Positions 26,047 to 34,962 are shown, counted from the first letter of the stretch. The stretch: 64,000 nucleotides of DNA from Aquincola tertiaricarbonis (GCF_023573145.1 NZ_CP097636.1:62001-126000), one strand, 5' to 3'. Numbers and translations: made by a program. Notes: generated by a model not told the origin, from the letters alone.

Positions 26047-27771
26047 TCACTCGATGCGGAACTGCGGCGCGTGGGCGCGCAGCCACAGCTCCAGCATGGT
26101 CAGGATCCACACCATCTCGCCGTAGTAGCCGGGGTGCTCGGGCAGGCGCTGGTGAAGCAGTGAGTCGAGGAAGGGCGGGCGCACCAGGTTGCGGGTGGAC
26201 AGGCTGCCCAGTGCATCGGCCGCCAGGGCCTTGAGGCCGGCATGCCGCTGCGTCCACACGCCGAAGGGCAGGCCGAAGCCCTGCTTCTTCTTGGTGATGA
26301 TCTCGTCGGGCAAAAAGCCGCGCAGCGCTTCCTTGAAGAACCAGCGCAGCTTCAGGCCCTTGAGCTTGTCGTCGGCCGGCAGCCGCAGCGAGAAGTCCAC
26401 CAGCCGCGCATCCAGCATCGGGAAGGCCACCTCCAGCCCGGCCAGCCGGGTGGTGCCGCACACCTTGGGCAGGTCGGTTTCGGCCAGGGTGTAGCGCCAG
26501 TCGAAGGCCAGCTGGCGGTTGAGCAGGCTGCCGGTGCGCGCTCCCTGCCACACCACCTGCTGCGCCTTGATCGGGCCCTGCTCGTCAACCTGGGCGCGGA
26601 AGGCGGGCGTCAGCACGTCGGCCAGGCCCAGCCGCAGCAGCAGGTTGTAGGTTTCCAGCCGTTGCGGCAGCGGCTCGCGGGCCTGGGCCACGTAGCTGGC
26701 GGCTTTGCGCACCAGCGGCAGCTGGCGGGCGGCGCGGGTGCCCAGCACCGGCTCCAGCAGCGCGCTGCGCAGCGGGCCGGGCACGTGGTCGTAGACGTTG
26801 AACACCCGCTGCTTGGCATAGCGCAGGTTGCCGCCGAACAGCTCGTCGCCGCCGTCGCCGGCCAGGATGCGGCGCACGCCCTCGCGCTTGGCCATCAGCG
26901 CGCAGAAGTAGGCCGGCAGCGCCGACGAGTTGCCGAAGGGCTGGTCGTAGCCGGCGGCCACCTCGGGCATGCTGCGCACCAGGTCGTCGGGGGTGACGTA
27001 GTACTCGTGGTGCTCGGTGTCGAAGCGCTGCGCCGCGATGCGGGCATAGGCCATCTCGTCGTAGCCCTCGGCGTCGAAGCCGATGGAGAAGGTGGCCGGC
27101 TTCTGGCCGGTGGCCTCGCGCAGCATGCCGGCGACGGTGGAGCTGTCGGTGCCGCCGCTGAGGAAGCTGGCCGGCCGCGCCGGATCAGCGGTGGCAGCCA
27201 CCGCGTCGCGCAGCAGCCGGCGGAATTCGTCGCGCAGTTGGTCGAAGCTGGGGCGGGGCGTCGGTCCGCGGTCCTGGAAAGTGGGCACCCAGTAGGGCGT
27301 GACCGTGGCATGACGGCCATCGAACACCAGGCAGTGCGCGGGCGGCAGCCGCAGCACGCCCGGGTGGGCGGTGCCGGGCGACGGAATGGCGTGGAAGTAG
27401 AGGTAGTCGAACAGCGCCTGACGGTCGACCCGGCCGCCGGTGCCCGGCACGGCATCGGCCAGCGCATCGGCCTGCTCGGCCACGCGCAGCACGCTGCGGT
27501 CGCCCGCCGGGTCGATGCGGTAGCACAGGGTGCGGATGGCGAAGCGGTCCACGGCCAGCAACTGGCGGCCGTCGGGCAGGGTCAGCGCCACGGCGAAGTC
27601 GCCACCCACGCGGGCCAGCACCGTCGCCGGATCGGCCTGCGCGAAGGCGGCCTGCCAGGCGGCCAGGTCGCCGTTGCGCGCCTGCACGGCCTGCAGCGCG
27701 CCATCGGCAAACTGCGGGCGGCCCAGGGCCAGTGCCAGGGTGGCGGGTTCTGCAAGGGTGGCGGCGGACAT
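26047..27771 (-). CDS. Asparagine-synthetase-like enzyme lacking the N-terminal cysteine
   Basis: AsnB-fold protein of 574 aa. The C-terminal synthetase domain is intact: PP-loop SGGTDSS at residues 205-211, FSIGFDAEGYDEMAYARIAA, and ILAGDGGDELFGGNLRYAK. The N-terminal amidotransferase-like domain remains (GGDFAVALTLPDGRQLLAVDR, GVLRLPPAHCLVFDG), but the protein begins MSAATLAEPA, so the Cys2 nucleophile needed to hydrolyse glutamine is absent. No upstream in-frame start restores a cysteine at position 2. It could use free ammonia or another amine (as beta-lactam synthetase and related enzymes do), joining it to an activated acid. In the minus-strand operon, next to GT2 and the beta-helix gene. 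Confidence 0.82.
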   Translation of the reverse strand: MSAATLAEPATLALALGRPQFADGALQAVQARNGDLAAWQAAFAQADPATVLARVGGDFAVALTLPDGRQLLAVDRFAIRTLCYRIDPAGDRSVLRVAEQADALADAVPGTGGRVDRQALFDYLYFHAIPSPGTAHPGVLRLPPAHCLVFDGRHATVTPYWVPTFQDRGPTPRPSFDQLRDEFRRLLRDAVAATADPARPASFLSGGTDSSTVAGMLREATGQKPATFSIGFDAEGYDEMAYARIAAQRFDTEHHEYYVTPDDLVRSMPEVAAGYDQPFGNSSALPAYFCALMAKREGVRRILAGDGGDELFGGNLRYAKQRVFNVYDHVPGPLRSALLEPVLGTRAARQLPLVRKAASYVAQAREPLPQRLETYNLLLRLGLADVLTPAFRAQVDEQGPIKAQQVVWQGARTGSLLNRQLAFDWRYTLAETDLPKVCGTTRLAGLEVAFPMLDARLVDFSLRLPADDKLKGLKLRWFFKEALRGFLPDEIITKKKQGFGLPFGVWTQRHAGLKALAADALGSLSTRNLVRPPFLDSLLHQRLPEHPGYYGEMVWILTMLELWLRAHAPQFRIE

Positions 27772-27795
27772 GGCGTCGGATTCTTCTGAAGGTAC

Positions 27796-28977
27796 TTAGG
27801 TGCCGGGCGGCAGCGCGCCGGGCAGCAGGGCGGCGGCCGGCGGCCGGGGTTCCCAGCCGCGCGGCGCCGTGAACATGGCGCGGGGCAGCAGGTCGGTATC
27901 GTCGCTGGTCAGGGTGACAGGCGTGAGCCGCGTGGCCGCGGCGCGGCGCAGGCGGTAGTCGCCCTGGCCCGGGTTCACCAGGTCGGCCAGCGGCAGGGCG
28001 GGGTTGTCGCGCACTTCGGTCATCGCTGCCACGTTATCGGCAGCCATCAGGCCCGGCCCCACCAGCAGGTTGCCCAGCAGCCGCAGGCGGTCGGCACCCG
28101 GCCGCATGGCCAGGAAGGCGCCGCCGTTGCGGCGTTCGTTCACCAGCGTGTTGAAGGCCATCACAAGCTCCTGCGGGCCGGTGGCGTAGCCCTCGGCGCC
28201 GAAGGAGACGATGTTCGGGTTCTCGGTCCTTGGGCCCTGCTGGATGACGTTGCCCAGTACCAGCGCGCGGCCGCCATTGGGAAACTCCAGCTCGTAGCTG
28301 GCCTGGCCCTCGGCGCCGTCGGCCAGCCGGCTCCAGGCCACGTGGTTCACCAGCGCGCGGCTCTTGAGCAGGTGGCCGCTGCGCGCGCCGTGGAAGTGGC
28401 TTCCCAGCACCGTCAGGCGACCGATGGCGCCGGCGTACACGTGGTGATTGCGGCCGTCGGCGCGCACCTGGCGGCCGAACTCGCAGCGCTCGATGGTCAG
28501 CTCGGTCGCGCGCTCGTTGCCGGTGAGGATGCCGCACTCGTTGTCGAAGAAGCGGCAGTCCACCACCGTCAGCGTGCCGCGTTCCAGCCGGATGCCGGCG
28601 CCGTTGAGGCTGGGCACGCGCGACTGCTCGAAGTCGAAGCCCTGCACCCGCAGCTGCTCGCCGCGCATCACCCAGATGGCCTTGCCTTGGCTGGACTGTC
28701 CGTCCGCCAGCAGGCGCACGCGGCCGCCGACAGCTTGGAGCACCAGCGCGCTTTGCGGCCACATGGCCACGTCGCCGCGGTAGTCACCGGCGTCGACCTC
28801 GAGGGTGTCGCCGTCACGCGCCCGGCGTGCGGCTTCGGCCAGGGTCTTGAGATCACGGCCCGGGCCCACCTGCAGCCGCTGGGCACGTGCGCGGACCGGC
28901 GGCACCGCCAGGGCCACTGCAGCGGCCAACAGCGTCCGGCGCTTCGGATGGGAACGCCGATGCGGGGCGGGGCTCAT
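27796..28977 (-). CDS. Exported right-handed parallel beta-helix protein
   Basis: Protein of 393 aa with an N-terminal export signal containing twin arginines (PKRRTLLAAAVALAVPPVRARA, so possibly Tat, otherwise Sec) and a body of short repeats rich in Asn/Gly/Val (LTVVDCRFFDNECGILTG, ELTIERCEFGRQ, LTVLGSHFHGARSGHLLKSRA). These are the turns of a pectate-lyase-like beta-helix. Family members include polysaccharide lyases and C5-epimerases; the presence of uronate-forming dehydrogenases here makes such a role attractive, but no catalytic set is identifiable. ATG 28,977 overlaps the upstream stop by 4 bases; an open frame further upstream belongs to the neighbouring gene's antisense reading. Confidence 0.83.
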   Translation of the reverse strand: MSPAPHRRSHPKRRTLLAAAVALAVPPVRARAQRLQVGPGRDLKTLAEAARRARDGDTLEVDAGDYRGDVAMWPQSALVLQAVGGRVRLLADGQSSQGKAIWVMRGEQLRVQGFDFEQSRVPSLNGAGIRLERGTLTVVDCRFFDNECGILTGNERATELTIERCEFGRQVRADGRNHHVYAGAIGRLTVLGSHFHGARSGHLLKSRALVNHVAWSRLADGAEGQASYELEFPNGGRALVLGNVIQQGPRTENPNIVSFGAEGYATGPQELVMAFNTLVNERRNGGAFLAMRPGADRLRLLGNLLVGPGLMAADNVAAMTEVRDNPALPLADLVNPGQGDYRLRRAAATRLTPVTLTSDDTDLLPRAMFTAPRGWEPRPPAAALLPGALPPGT

Positions 28978-31211
28978 CGTGTCGTCTCCGGGGTGGGGGC
29001 GCGGCGCAGGCGCTGGCGCTGGCGCAGCGGCCCCAGCAAGCTCTTGACTGTCTGGCCCAGCAGCTCGCGCAGCATGCCGGCCAGGCCCGACAGGGTGGAC
29101 GGGTCGAAGGCCACCAGACCCCAGCGTTCGTGCCGATGTGTCATCCAGTCGCGCTTGAAAGGGTCGTCGCCCGTCAGGTAGTCGATCTCGTCGACTTCGC
29201 CGCTGTTGAACATCGCCTCGATCATGCGGCCGGTGAGCAGCGTGCCCGGCGAGTGGGTCGACTGCTGCGCGTCGTGCGCAAGCTTGTAGATCCAGGCCTT
29301 GCGGCCGTTGACCAGCCAGAACTGCGCGGCGATGGCCTTGCCGTCCAGCCAGGCCACGCCCAGGCGCAGCCAGCCCCGCTCGGCGCTGGCGCGCATCAAC
29401 CCCGGCACGAAGCCGGGGTGCGGCTCGGGCTGTTTCCAGCTGGCGGCATACACGTCGGCGAAGGCCTGCAGCCCGGCTTCCAGCCGTTCGCCACCCGTGA
29501 TTACTTCCAGCGTGCCGCCCAGGGCCGCGAACTTGCGGCCTCTGCGCAGCAGCAGGCTGCGGGTGCTGCCCGGCCGGTTGGCGAGGTAGGTCGCCCAGTC
29601 GCCCTTCACCGGCAGATACCAGTTGGTGAAGCAGAAGTACTGGAACACCGGCAGGCCGGCGGTGATGAAGCCGTCCCGCAGCAGCGAGTATTCGCGCGAG
29701 GCCACGTCCAGCGGGAAGAACTGCGCGCGGCAGGCACCGGCCCGCCGCATGGCCTGGTGCAGCATGGACGCCATCTCGTTCCTGGTGACGTTGTCGGTCA
29801 GCACCGGCGTATACAGCGGCGAGTAGAAGTTGGACAGCGCATACAGCGCCGCCCCGCGCCAGCCCTTGCGCGGCAGGTGCTGCGTCGGCATCACGGCCAG
29901 CACTTCGCCATCGGTGCCGCGCGCCACCTCGAAGCGGCCATGCTCGGCCAGCGTGGGCACGTGGGCGCACAGATTGGCGAACCAGGCATGGCCGCGCTCG
30001 ATGCCGGCCGTCTCGGCCTCACTCATCAGCCGCTCCAGGTCAGCCGGCAGCGCAACCGTGGCTGCCAGCGACGCGGACGTGCTCTGCGTGCCGGGCCGCC
30101 ACATCGGCCGCAGCAACCGCGCGCGCAGCGCCCTTGCCACCCGTACCCAGGCCTGCAGAGGCTCGTAGCGGCTGTAGCTGGCATGTTGGATGTGGCGCTG
30201 TGCTGTGCTCCACAAGCGCTGTTCGCGTGTGGCATTGGTGTAGAACTCAACCCGCTTGCCGGCATGGAACTCGAACGCATGTTCCAGCGTGCGGTAGAGC
30301 AGGAGGTGACTTGGCGAGAACTCGCTGTGTACCTCGTCGTAGGTGGTTTTGAGTATCAGCACCTGCTGCGCGCTGACCAGCGTCAGGCGTGATGCCAGCT
30401 GCTGCTCGCCCAGCCACAGCTCGTACACCTCGGCGCCGCCCTGCCGCGCCTGGCGGGCCAGCAGCGTCTGATAGAAGTCGAACTGGTCGTTGCCGACGCG
30501 CAGCGCGGTGCCGGCGCGGCCTTTCCAGCCGCTGGATTCGATGACGGCGTAGCGGGCCACGGCCTGGGCCACAGCTTCAGGCTGGGTCACCACCACGAAA
30601 CGCACTGGGCCTGCGGCGCTGATCTTGCGCTCGTAGCGGCGCATGTACTTTTTGAGCTTGGTCGGCCGGTCCGCCCAGTAGGCCTCGAAGCCGCCAACCA
30701 GGTCGACCGCGGTGGTCAGCGCGTGCCAGCTGGTGTTCGGCTGACGGCCAGCGGTGGCCGCCAGATCCCCGAAGTCAGGGTCGTTGCACAGGAAATCGAT
30801 GCGCCAGGCAAATCCCGGCAAGGCCCGGTACATCGCGGCGATGCCCTGGCCGTCGGCCAGCAACACCGGCGCGATCTGCGCCTGCGACGGCACGAAGCTG
30901 GCCCACATACCCCCGCGGCCGCGCCGCAGCACGGCCATGCCCTGCACGGTGCCTTCCGTATTACGGCCCACCAGGAGCCATTCGCGGCCGCTGCCGAAGC
31001 GGCGCAGCAGCTCGCCGACGAAGGCGGCCGACAGCATGGGGTGGTCGCCCCACAACCGCTGCAGCAGCTGGTCCCAGGCAGGGGCGTGGGCCTCGAAATC
31101 CGCTACGCCAGCCAGCCGGTGGGCATGCCAGCGCCAGGGGGGCGGCACAGCCGGCAGCGGCGGCGACTCGGGCGTGCGTGGCATGGTCAGGCTGGGTTCG
31201 TGGACAGTCAT
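28974..31211 (-). CDS. Tandem FemAB/GNAT (CelD-like) double-domain protein
   Basis: A 745 aa protein with two consecutive Acetyltransf_6/FemAB-like domains. The first (about residues 25-375) has PMLSAAFVGELLRRFG, KLKKYMRRYERKISAAG and ESSGWKGRAGTALR, followed by VEFYTNATREQRLWS. A Pro/Ala-rich linker near 375-395 leads to the second (about 395-725), with FYSPLYTPVL, STRSLLLRRGRKFAALGG, YAASWKQPEPHPGF and EIDYLTGDDPFKRDWM. Related single-domain proteins (BcsL/CelD-like, FemAB-like) attach acyl or aminoacyl groups to envelope glycans. Two domains in one chain could make heterodimer-like sites or act on two substrates. Coupled to the beta-helix gene by a 4-base overlap. Confidence 0.8.
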   Translation of the reverse strand: MTVHEPSLTMPRTPESPPLPAVPPPWRWHAHRLAGVADFEAHAPAWDQLLQRLWGDHPMLSAAFVGELLRRFGSGREWLLVGRNTEGTVQGMAVLRRGRGGMWASFVPSQAQIAPVLLADGQGIAAMYRALPGFAWRIDFLCNDPDFGDLAATAGRQPNTSWHALTTAVDLVGGFEAYWADRPTKLKKYMRRYERKISAAGPVRFVVVTQPEAVAQAVARYAVIESSGWKGRAGTALRVGNDQFDFYQTLLARQARQGGAEVYELWLGEQQLASRLTLVSAQQVLILKTTYDEVHSEFSPSHLLLYRTLEHAFEFHAGKRVEFYTNATREQRLWSTAQRHIQHASYSRYEPLQAWVRVARALRARLLRPMWRPGTQSTSASLAATVALPADLERLMSEAETAGIERGHAWFANLCAHVPTLAEHGRFEVARGTDGEVLAVMPTQHLPRKGWRGAALYALSNFYSPLYTPVLTDNVTRNEMASMLHQAMRRAGACRAQFFPLDVASREYSLLRDGFITAGLPVFQYFCFTNWYLPVKGDWATYLANRPGSTRSLLLRRGRKFAALGGTLEVITGGERLEAGLQAFADVYAASWKQPEPHPGFVPGLMRASAERGWLRLGVAWLDGKAIAAQFWLVNGRKAWIYKLAHDAQQSTHSPGTLLTGRMIEAMFNSGEVDEIDYLTGDDPFKRDWMTHRHERWGLVAFDPSTLSGLAGMLRELLGQTVKSLLGPLRQRQRLRRAPTPETTR

Positions 31212-31217
31212 CTTCGC

Positions 31218-32468
31218 TTATCGGATGCCAGTCATTGCCCGCGTGGCGGCCTGTAGCAGCCAATCCATCTGGTGGTCATCGATGGACTGGTGGCAGGGCA
31301 GGTGCACCAGGGCCAGGCGGTAGCGCCGGGCCACCGGGCAGTCGGACACCGCCATGTCGTCCCAGCGGCCCAGGGGTACGCGGGCGTACTTCAGCGCCTG
31401 GAAGCGCTCGGCCACCCGGCTGCGCAGGAACAGAGGCACCATGTAGGGCACCACCTGGGCCGGCAGGGCCGGGTACAGGGCCTGCACCTCGGGCCACTGG
31501 CGGGCCGCATCCATCCACTGTTGATAGCGCCGGCGGCGCTGCGCGGCCATGGCGGCTGCGTCCGTATGGGCCGCCAGCCAGCGCGCACCGGCCTGGCCGC
31601 TCGCGTTGCACAGGCGGGCGTCGAAATTGTCCGACGGGCCGACCGCCGTGCATTCGCTGTCGCCCGCTTCCAGGCCGCCGGTTGCGGCAGGCGGTTGGAC
31701 CAGCGCGGTTTGGTCGGCCGCAGGCACCCCGGCCCGCCCCACGCGCGCCCGTTGAAGCGTGTGCCACGCACCGCGCAGTTCGTCCAGCGGCGAGCTGCCG
31801 CGCGCCGCCGGCGGCACGGGCCACTGCGGACGGTGCCACAGCAGTCCACCGTTTTCCACTGGGAAGAACTTGTTGGGGCTGGCAATGCCGAAGTCGCCGG
31901 TCAGCCCCAGACCCGTAGGAACGACCGGGTGCACCAGCACGTGAGAACAGTCTTCCACCAGCCGGATTGCCTGCGCTTGGCACCAGTCGCCCACCGCGGT
32001 CAGCTCCTGGCCGAAGCCGAAGCTGTGCGCTGCGATGACCGCGCGCACGGGTCGGCGCGCATGTGCCGCAAGTTTCGCCAGAGCGTCGAGATCGGCGCCC
32101 AATGACGGGGTGACGCGGTAGAAGGCCACCTCGGCCCCCAGGGCCAGCGCCCCGTCGATCATGCTGCGGCAATGGTATGCCGGCGCCAGCACGCAGGTGC
32201 CGGGTCCCACGCCGCTGGCTTTGAGCGCAGCGTGCAGCGCGTAGCGGCCCATCGCAAATGGCAGCACCACCCGGCCTGCCCGCTCAAGAGCCTGACCGAG
32301 AGGCTGGGCATGGGCGCGCAGTTGGTGGGTGTGCAGCCAAGGCCGCACCGGCACTGCGGGGCGCGGGAAGCCGAAGCCGGTAGGATCAAAGCGGCGGATG
32401 CGCAGCGGCGGGGCGTCTGCGTCCGCGCGCGCAGCCAAAGGGGGGGCCGCAGCGCTGGCAACGATCAT
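31218..32468 (-). CDS. DegT/DnrJ-like PLP-dependent aminotransferase family protein
   Basis: Fold-type I PLP enzyme, 416 aa, related to sugar aminotransferases (DegT/ArnB). It has VLPFAMGRYALHAALKASGVGPGTCVLAPAYHCRSMIDGA for the N-terminal part, IRLVEDCSHVL with the aspartate that contacts PLP, and GIASPNKFFPVENGGLL, where the lysine would form the Schiff base. The N-terminal 60 residues are Ala/Pro-rich and unusual. The stop of the TPR-like gene overlaps its start (4 bases). It could install an amino group on a nucleotide sugar or on a carrier-bound acid, which would give an amine for the FemAB-like or amide-forming enzymes nearby. Substrate unknown. Confidence 0.75.
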   Translation of the reverse strand: MIVASAAAPPLAARADADAPPLRIRRFDPTGFGFPRPAVPVRPWLHTHQLRAHAQPLGQALERAGRVVLPFAMGRYALHAALKASGVGPGTCVLAPAYHCRSMIDGALALGAEVAFYRVTPSLGADLDALAKLAAHARRPVRAVIAAHSFGFGQELTAVGDWCQAQAIRLVEDCSHVLVHPVVPTGLGLTGDFGIASPNKFFPVENGGLLWHRPQWPVPPAARGSSPLDELRGAWHTLQRARVGRAGVPAADQTALVQPPAATGGLEAGDSECTAVGPSDNFDARLCNASGQAGARWLAAHTDAAAMAAQRRRRYQQWMDAARQWPEVQALYPALPAQVVPYMVPLFLRSRVAERFQALKYARVPLGRWDDMAVSDCPVARRYRLALVHLPCHQSIDDHQMDWLLQAATRAMTGIR

Positions 32469-33187
32469 CGGCTGGCCGCGGCTGTGGGCTTGTCATCGGC
32501 CGCGGAAGACGCCGCCGCGGCCGCTGGCGCGGCCTGGGCTGACGGTTCGCGCCATTGACCTGCCTGTTGCAGGCGCGATTTGAGTTCGGGCCTCGTAAAG
32601 CCGCCGGCCAGCGCGATGTGGGCCTGCCGCAGTGCGCGCGGCCAGTCCTTCATGTCGGCATAGATCATGCCCGCGTTGTAGTGGGTGAAAGGGTCGTCGT
32701 CAGCGCTTTCGAGCACGAAGTCCAACTGCTTGGCCGCGTCTTCATTGCGCTGGTGCATCACCAGGAAGCTGGCATAGATCATGCGCACGATCAGGTCGTC
32801 GGGGCGGAAGGTCATGCCCCGGATGAAGTAGCACTCGGCCGAGAAGTTGGCGCCCTTGGGCTTCAGCGACTTTTCCTTGATGGTCAGCCTTGCCATCGTC
32901 ATCAGCGCACGATGGTGATTAGGGTAGGCCTTCAGCGTGTAGTCGAGGTCGGCGCCGAAAAATTCGAACATCGGTCGGATGAGTCGCTCCACCCCCGGCT
33001 GAAAGTGGCCGTACTCGACCAACGACAGCAGTTGCCTGTCGGTTCGATAGTCGAACGGTCCCACGTGCGTGGGAATGTTGATCGGCCCGCAGCTGCCCTC
33101 TACGTCGTTGCTGTTGACGCCAGCCTGCACCGAAGTGCAGGCCAGGGCCAGCAGCAGGCAGGACCAGAGCTTGTTCATGGTGCTCAT
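32465..33187 (-). CDS. Secreted TPR-like protein of the XrtA locus
   Basis: Protein of 240 aa with a signal peptide (MSTMNKLWSCLLLALACTSVQA, likely cut before GVNS) and helical repeat-like body (YPNHHRALMTMARLTIKEKS, DDLIVRMIYASFLVMHQRNEDAAKQLDFVLESADDDPFTHYNAGMIYADMKDWPRALRQAHIAL) resembling tetratricopeptide repeats. It therefore acts in the periplasm, perhaps as a scaffold for export or polymer modification. The start ATG 33,187 overlaps the previous hydrolase stop by 4 bases (ATGA); a further ATG lies 9 bases downstream. The C-terminal 30 residues are Ala/Ser-rich. The lipobox is poor, so probably not a lipoprotein. Confidence 0.72.
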   Translation of the reverse strand: MSTMNKLWSCLLLALACTSVQAGVNSNDVEGSCGPINIPTHVGPFDYRTDRQLLSLVEYGHFQPGVERLIRPMFEFFGADLDYTLKAYPNHHRALMTMARLTIKEKSLKPKGANFSAECYFIRGMTFRPDDLIVRMIYASFLVMHQRNEDAAKQLDFVLESADDDPFTHYNAGMIYADMKDWPRALRQAHIALAGGFTRPELKSRLQQAGQWREPSAQAAPAAAAASSAADDKPTAAASR

Positions 33188-34086
33188 ACTCCTTGATGGT
33201 CTTGGCGGTGTCGGCCGGTTGCGCCCAGCCATTGCAACGTGGCCTGTGCTGCCGCAGCGCCCTGGCCCGGGGTGGAAAACGTGTGATCGGCCAGCGGCAG
33301 ATCGTGGCGGCGCACCTGGGGCAGGTCCAGCGCACCCCGCCAGGCGGGTGCGGCGGCCACCTCGCCCAGGAATTCCTTGGCGGTGTAGTCGTCACCGCTG
33401 ACGATCAGCAACATCTTGCCCGAAAACCGTTGCCATGCACGCGCCATCCGGTCCTGGTAACGCAGCGGCCCGGCGCCTGCGCCGCTGGCACGCCGCGCCA
33501 GCCGGCCCCGCAGCGCCGTGCCCACGTTGCCCAGCAGCTCCTGCGCAGCGTGCCGGCCCACGCCGCCCGCGGCCAGCTTGCGCCAGAACGCGCCGTCCAG
33601 CAAACGTCGCAGGTAGTAGTGCTTGACGTGGGTGGCGGCCAGGCTTTCGGCCGAGCGCACCCACGGATTGGCCAGGGCCAGCGCGGCCACCCGCGCGTCG
33701 CGCCGGCCGTCGCAGTACAGCAACGCAGCCGAGGCGCCGTCGCACAGGCCCCACAGCACCACCTGCGTCACCGGCGCTTCACGGCACAAGGTGTCGATGG
33801 CGGCGGCGATGTCCTCGTCGATCTGCAGGAAGTCATGCAGGTCGCCGCTGCTGTCGCCCATGCCGCGCACGTCGAAGCGCAGCACCGCATGGCCGGCGGT
33901 CGCCAGGGCCCGCGCCAGCTCCACGAATTGCCGGTGCGCGCCCACGCGGTACTGCGGGCCGCCCACCACCACCAGCACGCCGGGCAGGGGTTGTGCGGGC
34001 GCCGTGGCCGGGCGCGTGAGCACGCCGATCAGCTGCTCGCCCTGGCAGCCGAACACCAGCGCCGATTCGACGTAAGCGACCGTCAT
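33184..34086 (-). CDS. XrtA-associated alpha/beta hydrolase 1 (TIGR03100-like)
   Basis: Alpha/beta hydrolase, 300 aa, one of two that travel with exosortase A loci. The nucleophile elbow is GLCDGAS with Cys115 in the place usually taken by serine, preceded by FDVRGMGDSSGD as the oxyanion/Asp region. The His is probably in DLPLADHTFS near the C-terminus. A cysteine nucleophile (as in dienelactone hydrolases) is compatible with thioester or lactone chemistry, which would suit a carrier-protein pathway. It overlaps hydrolase 2 by 4 bases. The family's substrate has not been determined. Confidence 0.87.
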   Translation of the reverse strand: MTVAYVESALVFGCQGEQLIGVLTRPATAPAQPLPGVLVVVGGPQYRVGAHRQFVELARALATAGHAVLRFDVRGMGDSSGDLHDFLQIDEDIAAAIDTLCREAPVTQVVLWGLCDGASAALLYCDGRRDARVAALALANPWVRSAESLAATHVKHYYLRRLLDGAFWRKLAAGGVGRHAAQELLGNVGTALRGRLARRASGAGAGPLRYQDRMARAWQRFSGKMLLIVSGDDYTAKEFLGEVAAAPAWRGALDLPQVRRHDLPLADHTFSTPGQGAAAAQATLQWLGATGRHRQDHQGV

Positions 34087-34931
34087 GCGGGCACCCCGGT
34101 GGCCGCTTCAGCGGCCAGGCCGGCCACCAGCGCCGCCGTCGTGGCCTCGATCAGCGCCGGCGCATCCTCGATTTCCACCGTCTGCCAGAAGGCCGGGCCG
34201 CGCACCGCGGCCGACTGCACCGGCACGCCCGCGGCGCGCCATTTGTTCAGCGCCAGGGTGGAGGCCGGCGTCAGTGCCGGCTCGGCCCGCGAGCTGACTT
34301 CCAGCCACAGCAGGCTGTCCACGCCCGCGCCGGGCACCAGCGTGGCGGCTTCCAGCCCCTGCGCCACCGCAGCCGGCAGCCGGTAGCCGGCCACTTCCAC
34401 CGTCTGGCCGGCGGCCAGTTGCTGGCGCAGCGCCGCCGCCGCGCCCTGCTGCTTGCCGTCGATCAGGTCGGCCGCCGTCTGCAGCCGCAGGAACTGCTGC
34501 AGCGCCTGCTTGCCCGCGGTGACGGGCTGCCACAGCAGCAGCCGGCTGGGCGCCGGCAGTGCGGCGGCCACCGCGCCGGCCAGCAGCGCGCCGGTGCGCA
34601 GGCCCCAGAGCGTCAACGGCAGGCCCGGATGGCGCGCCTGCAGCCAGTGCGCGCCGGCCAGCGCATCGGCCACCCAGCCGGCCCAGCTGGCGTCGGCCAG
34701 GTCGCCGGCGCTGTCGCCGCAGCCGTGCAGGTCGATGCACAGCACGGCGTAGCCCAGCCGCGCCAGCGCACGGGCCTGCAGGGCCACCATGCGGCGCGAC
34801 TTGTTCATCTCCTCCGCGAACGGGTGCAGGTACAGCACCGCGCCGCGTGCCGACGGACCGGCCGCGGACGGGTGGTGGATGCAGAAGCGGCCGCCTTCGG
34901 CGTGCGCGACGGGCAGGAAGAAGGCTTCCAT
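34083..34931 (-). CDS. XrtA-associated alpha/beta hydrolase 2 (TIGR03101-like), nucleophile missing
   Basis: Alpha/beta hydrolase fold, 282 aa. It has GAVLYLHPFAEEMNKSRRMVALQARALARLGYAVL and DLHGCGDSAGDLADASW, as in the family. At the nucleophile elbow the sequence is WGLRTGALL: Arg112 stands where a Ser or Cys should be, so this protein is not expected to be a classical hydrolase. It may be a partner of hydrolase 1, with which it is coupled by a 4-base overlap. ATG 34,931 is preferred; GTG 34,934 directly before it is an alternative. Downstream of the acyl carrier protein gene by 31 bases. Confidence 0.85.
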   Translation of the reverse strand: MEAFFLPVAHAEGGRFCIHHPSAAGPSARGAVLYLHPFAEEMNKSRRMVALQARALARLGYAVLCIDLHGCGDSAGDLADASWAGWVADALAGAHWLQARHPGLPLTLWGLRTGALLAGAVAAALPAPSRLLLWQPVTAGKQALQQFLRLQTAADLIDGKQQGAAAALRQQLAAGQTVEVAGYRLPAAVAQGLEAATLVPGAGVDSLLWLEVSSRAEPALTPASTLALNKWRAAGVPVQSAAVRGPAFWQTVEIEDAPALIEATTAALVAGLAAEAATGVPA

Positions 34932-34962
34932 CACAGCAAGGGGCGCAGCGTGCGCCGCCGCG

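Noticed and set aside
27796..29970. The beta-helix protein as a 724-residue product starting far upstream
   Set aside because: The extra N-terminal part lies in another frame of the tandem FemAB gene and shows no domain. ATG 28,977 with an export signal is the natural start.
32465..33187. The TPR-like protein as a lipoprotein
   Set aside because: The cysteine in LALAC has no leucine at -3 in the normal lipobox position, and a good signal peptidase I site (VQA) follows.
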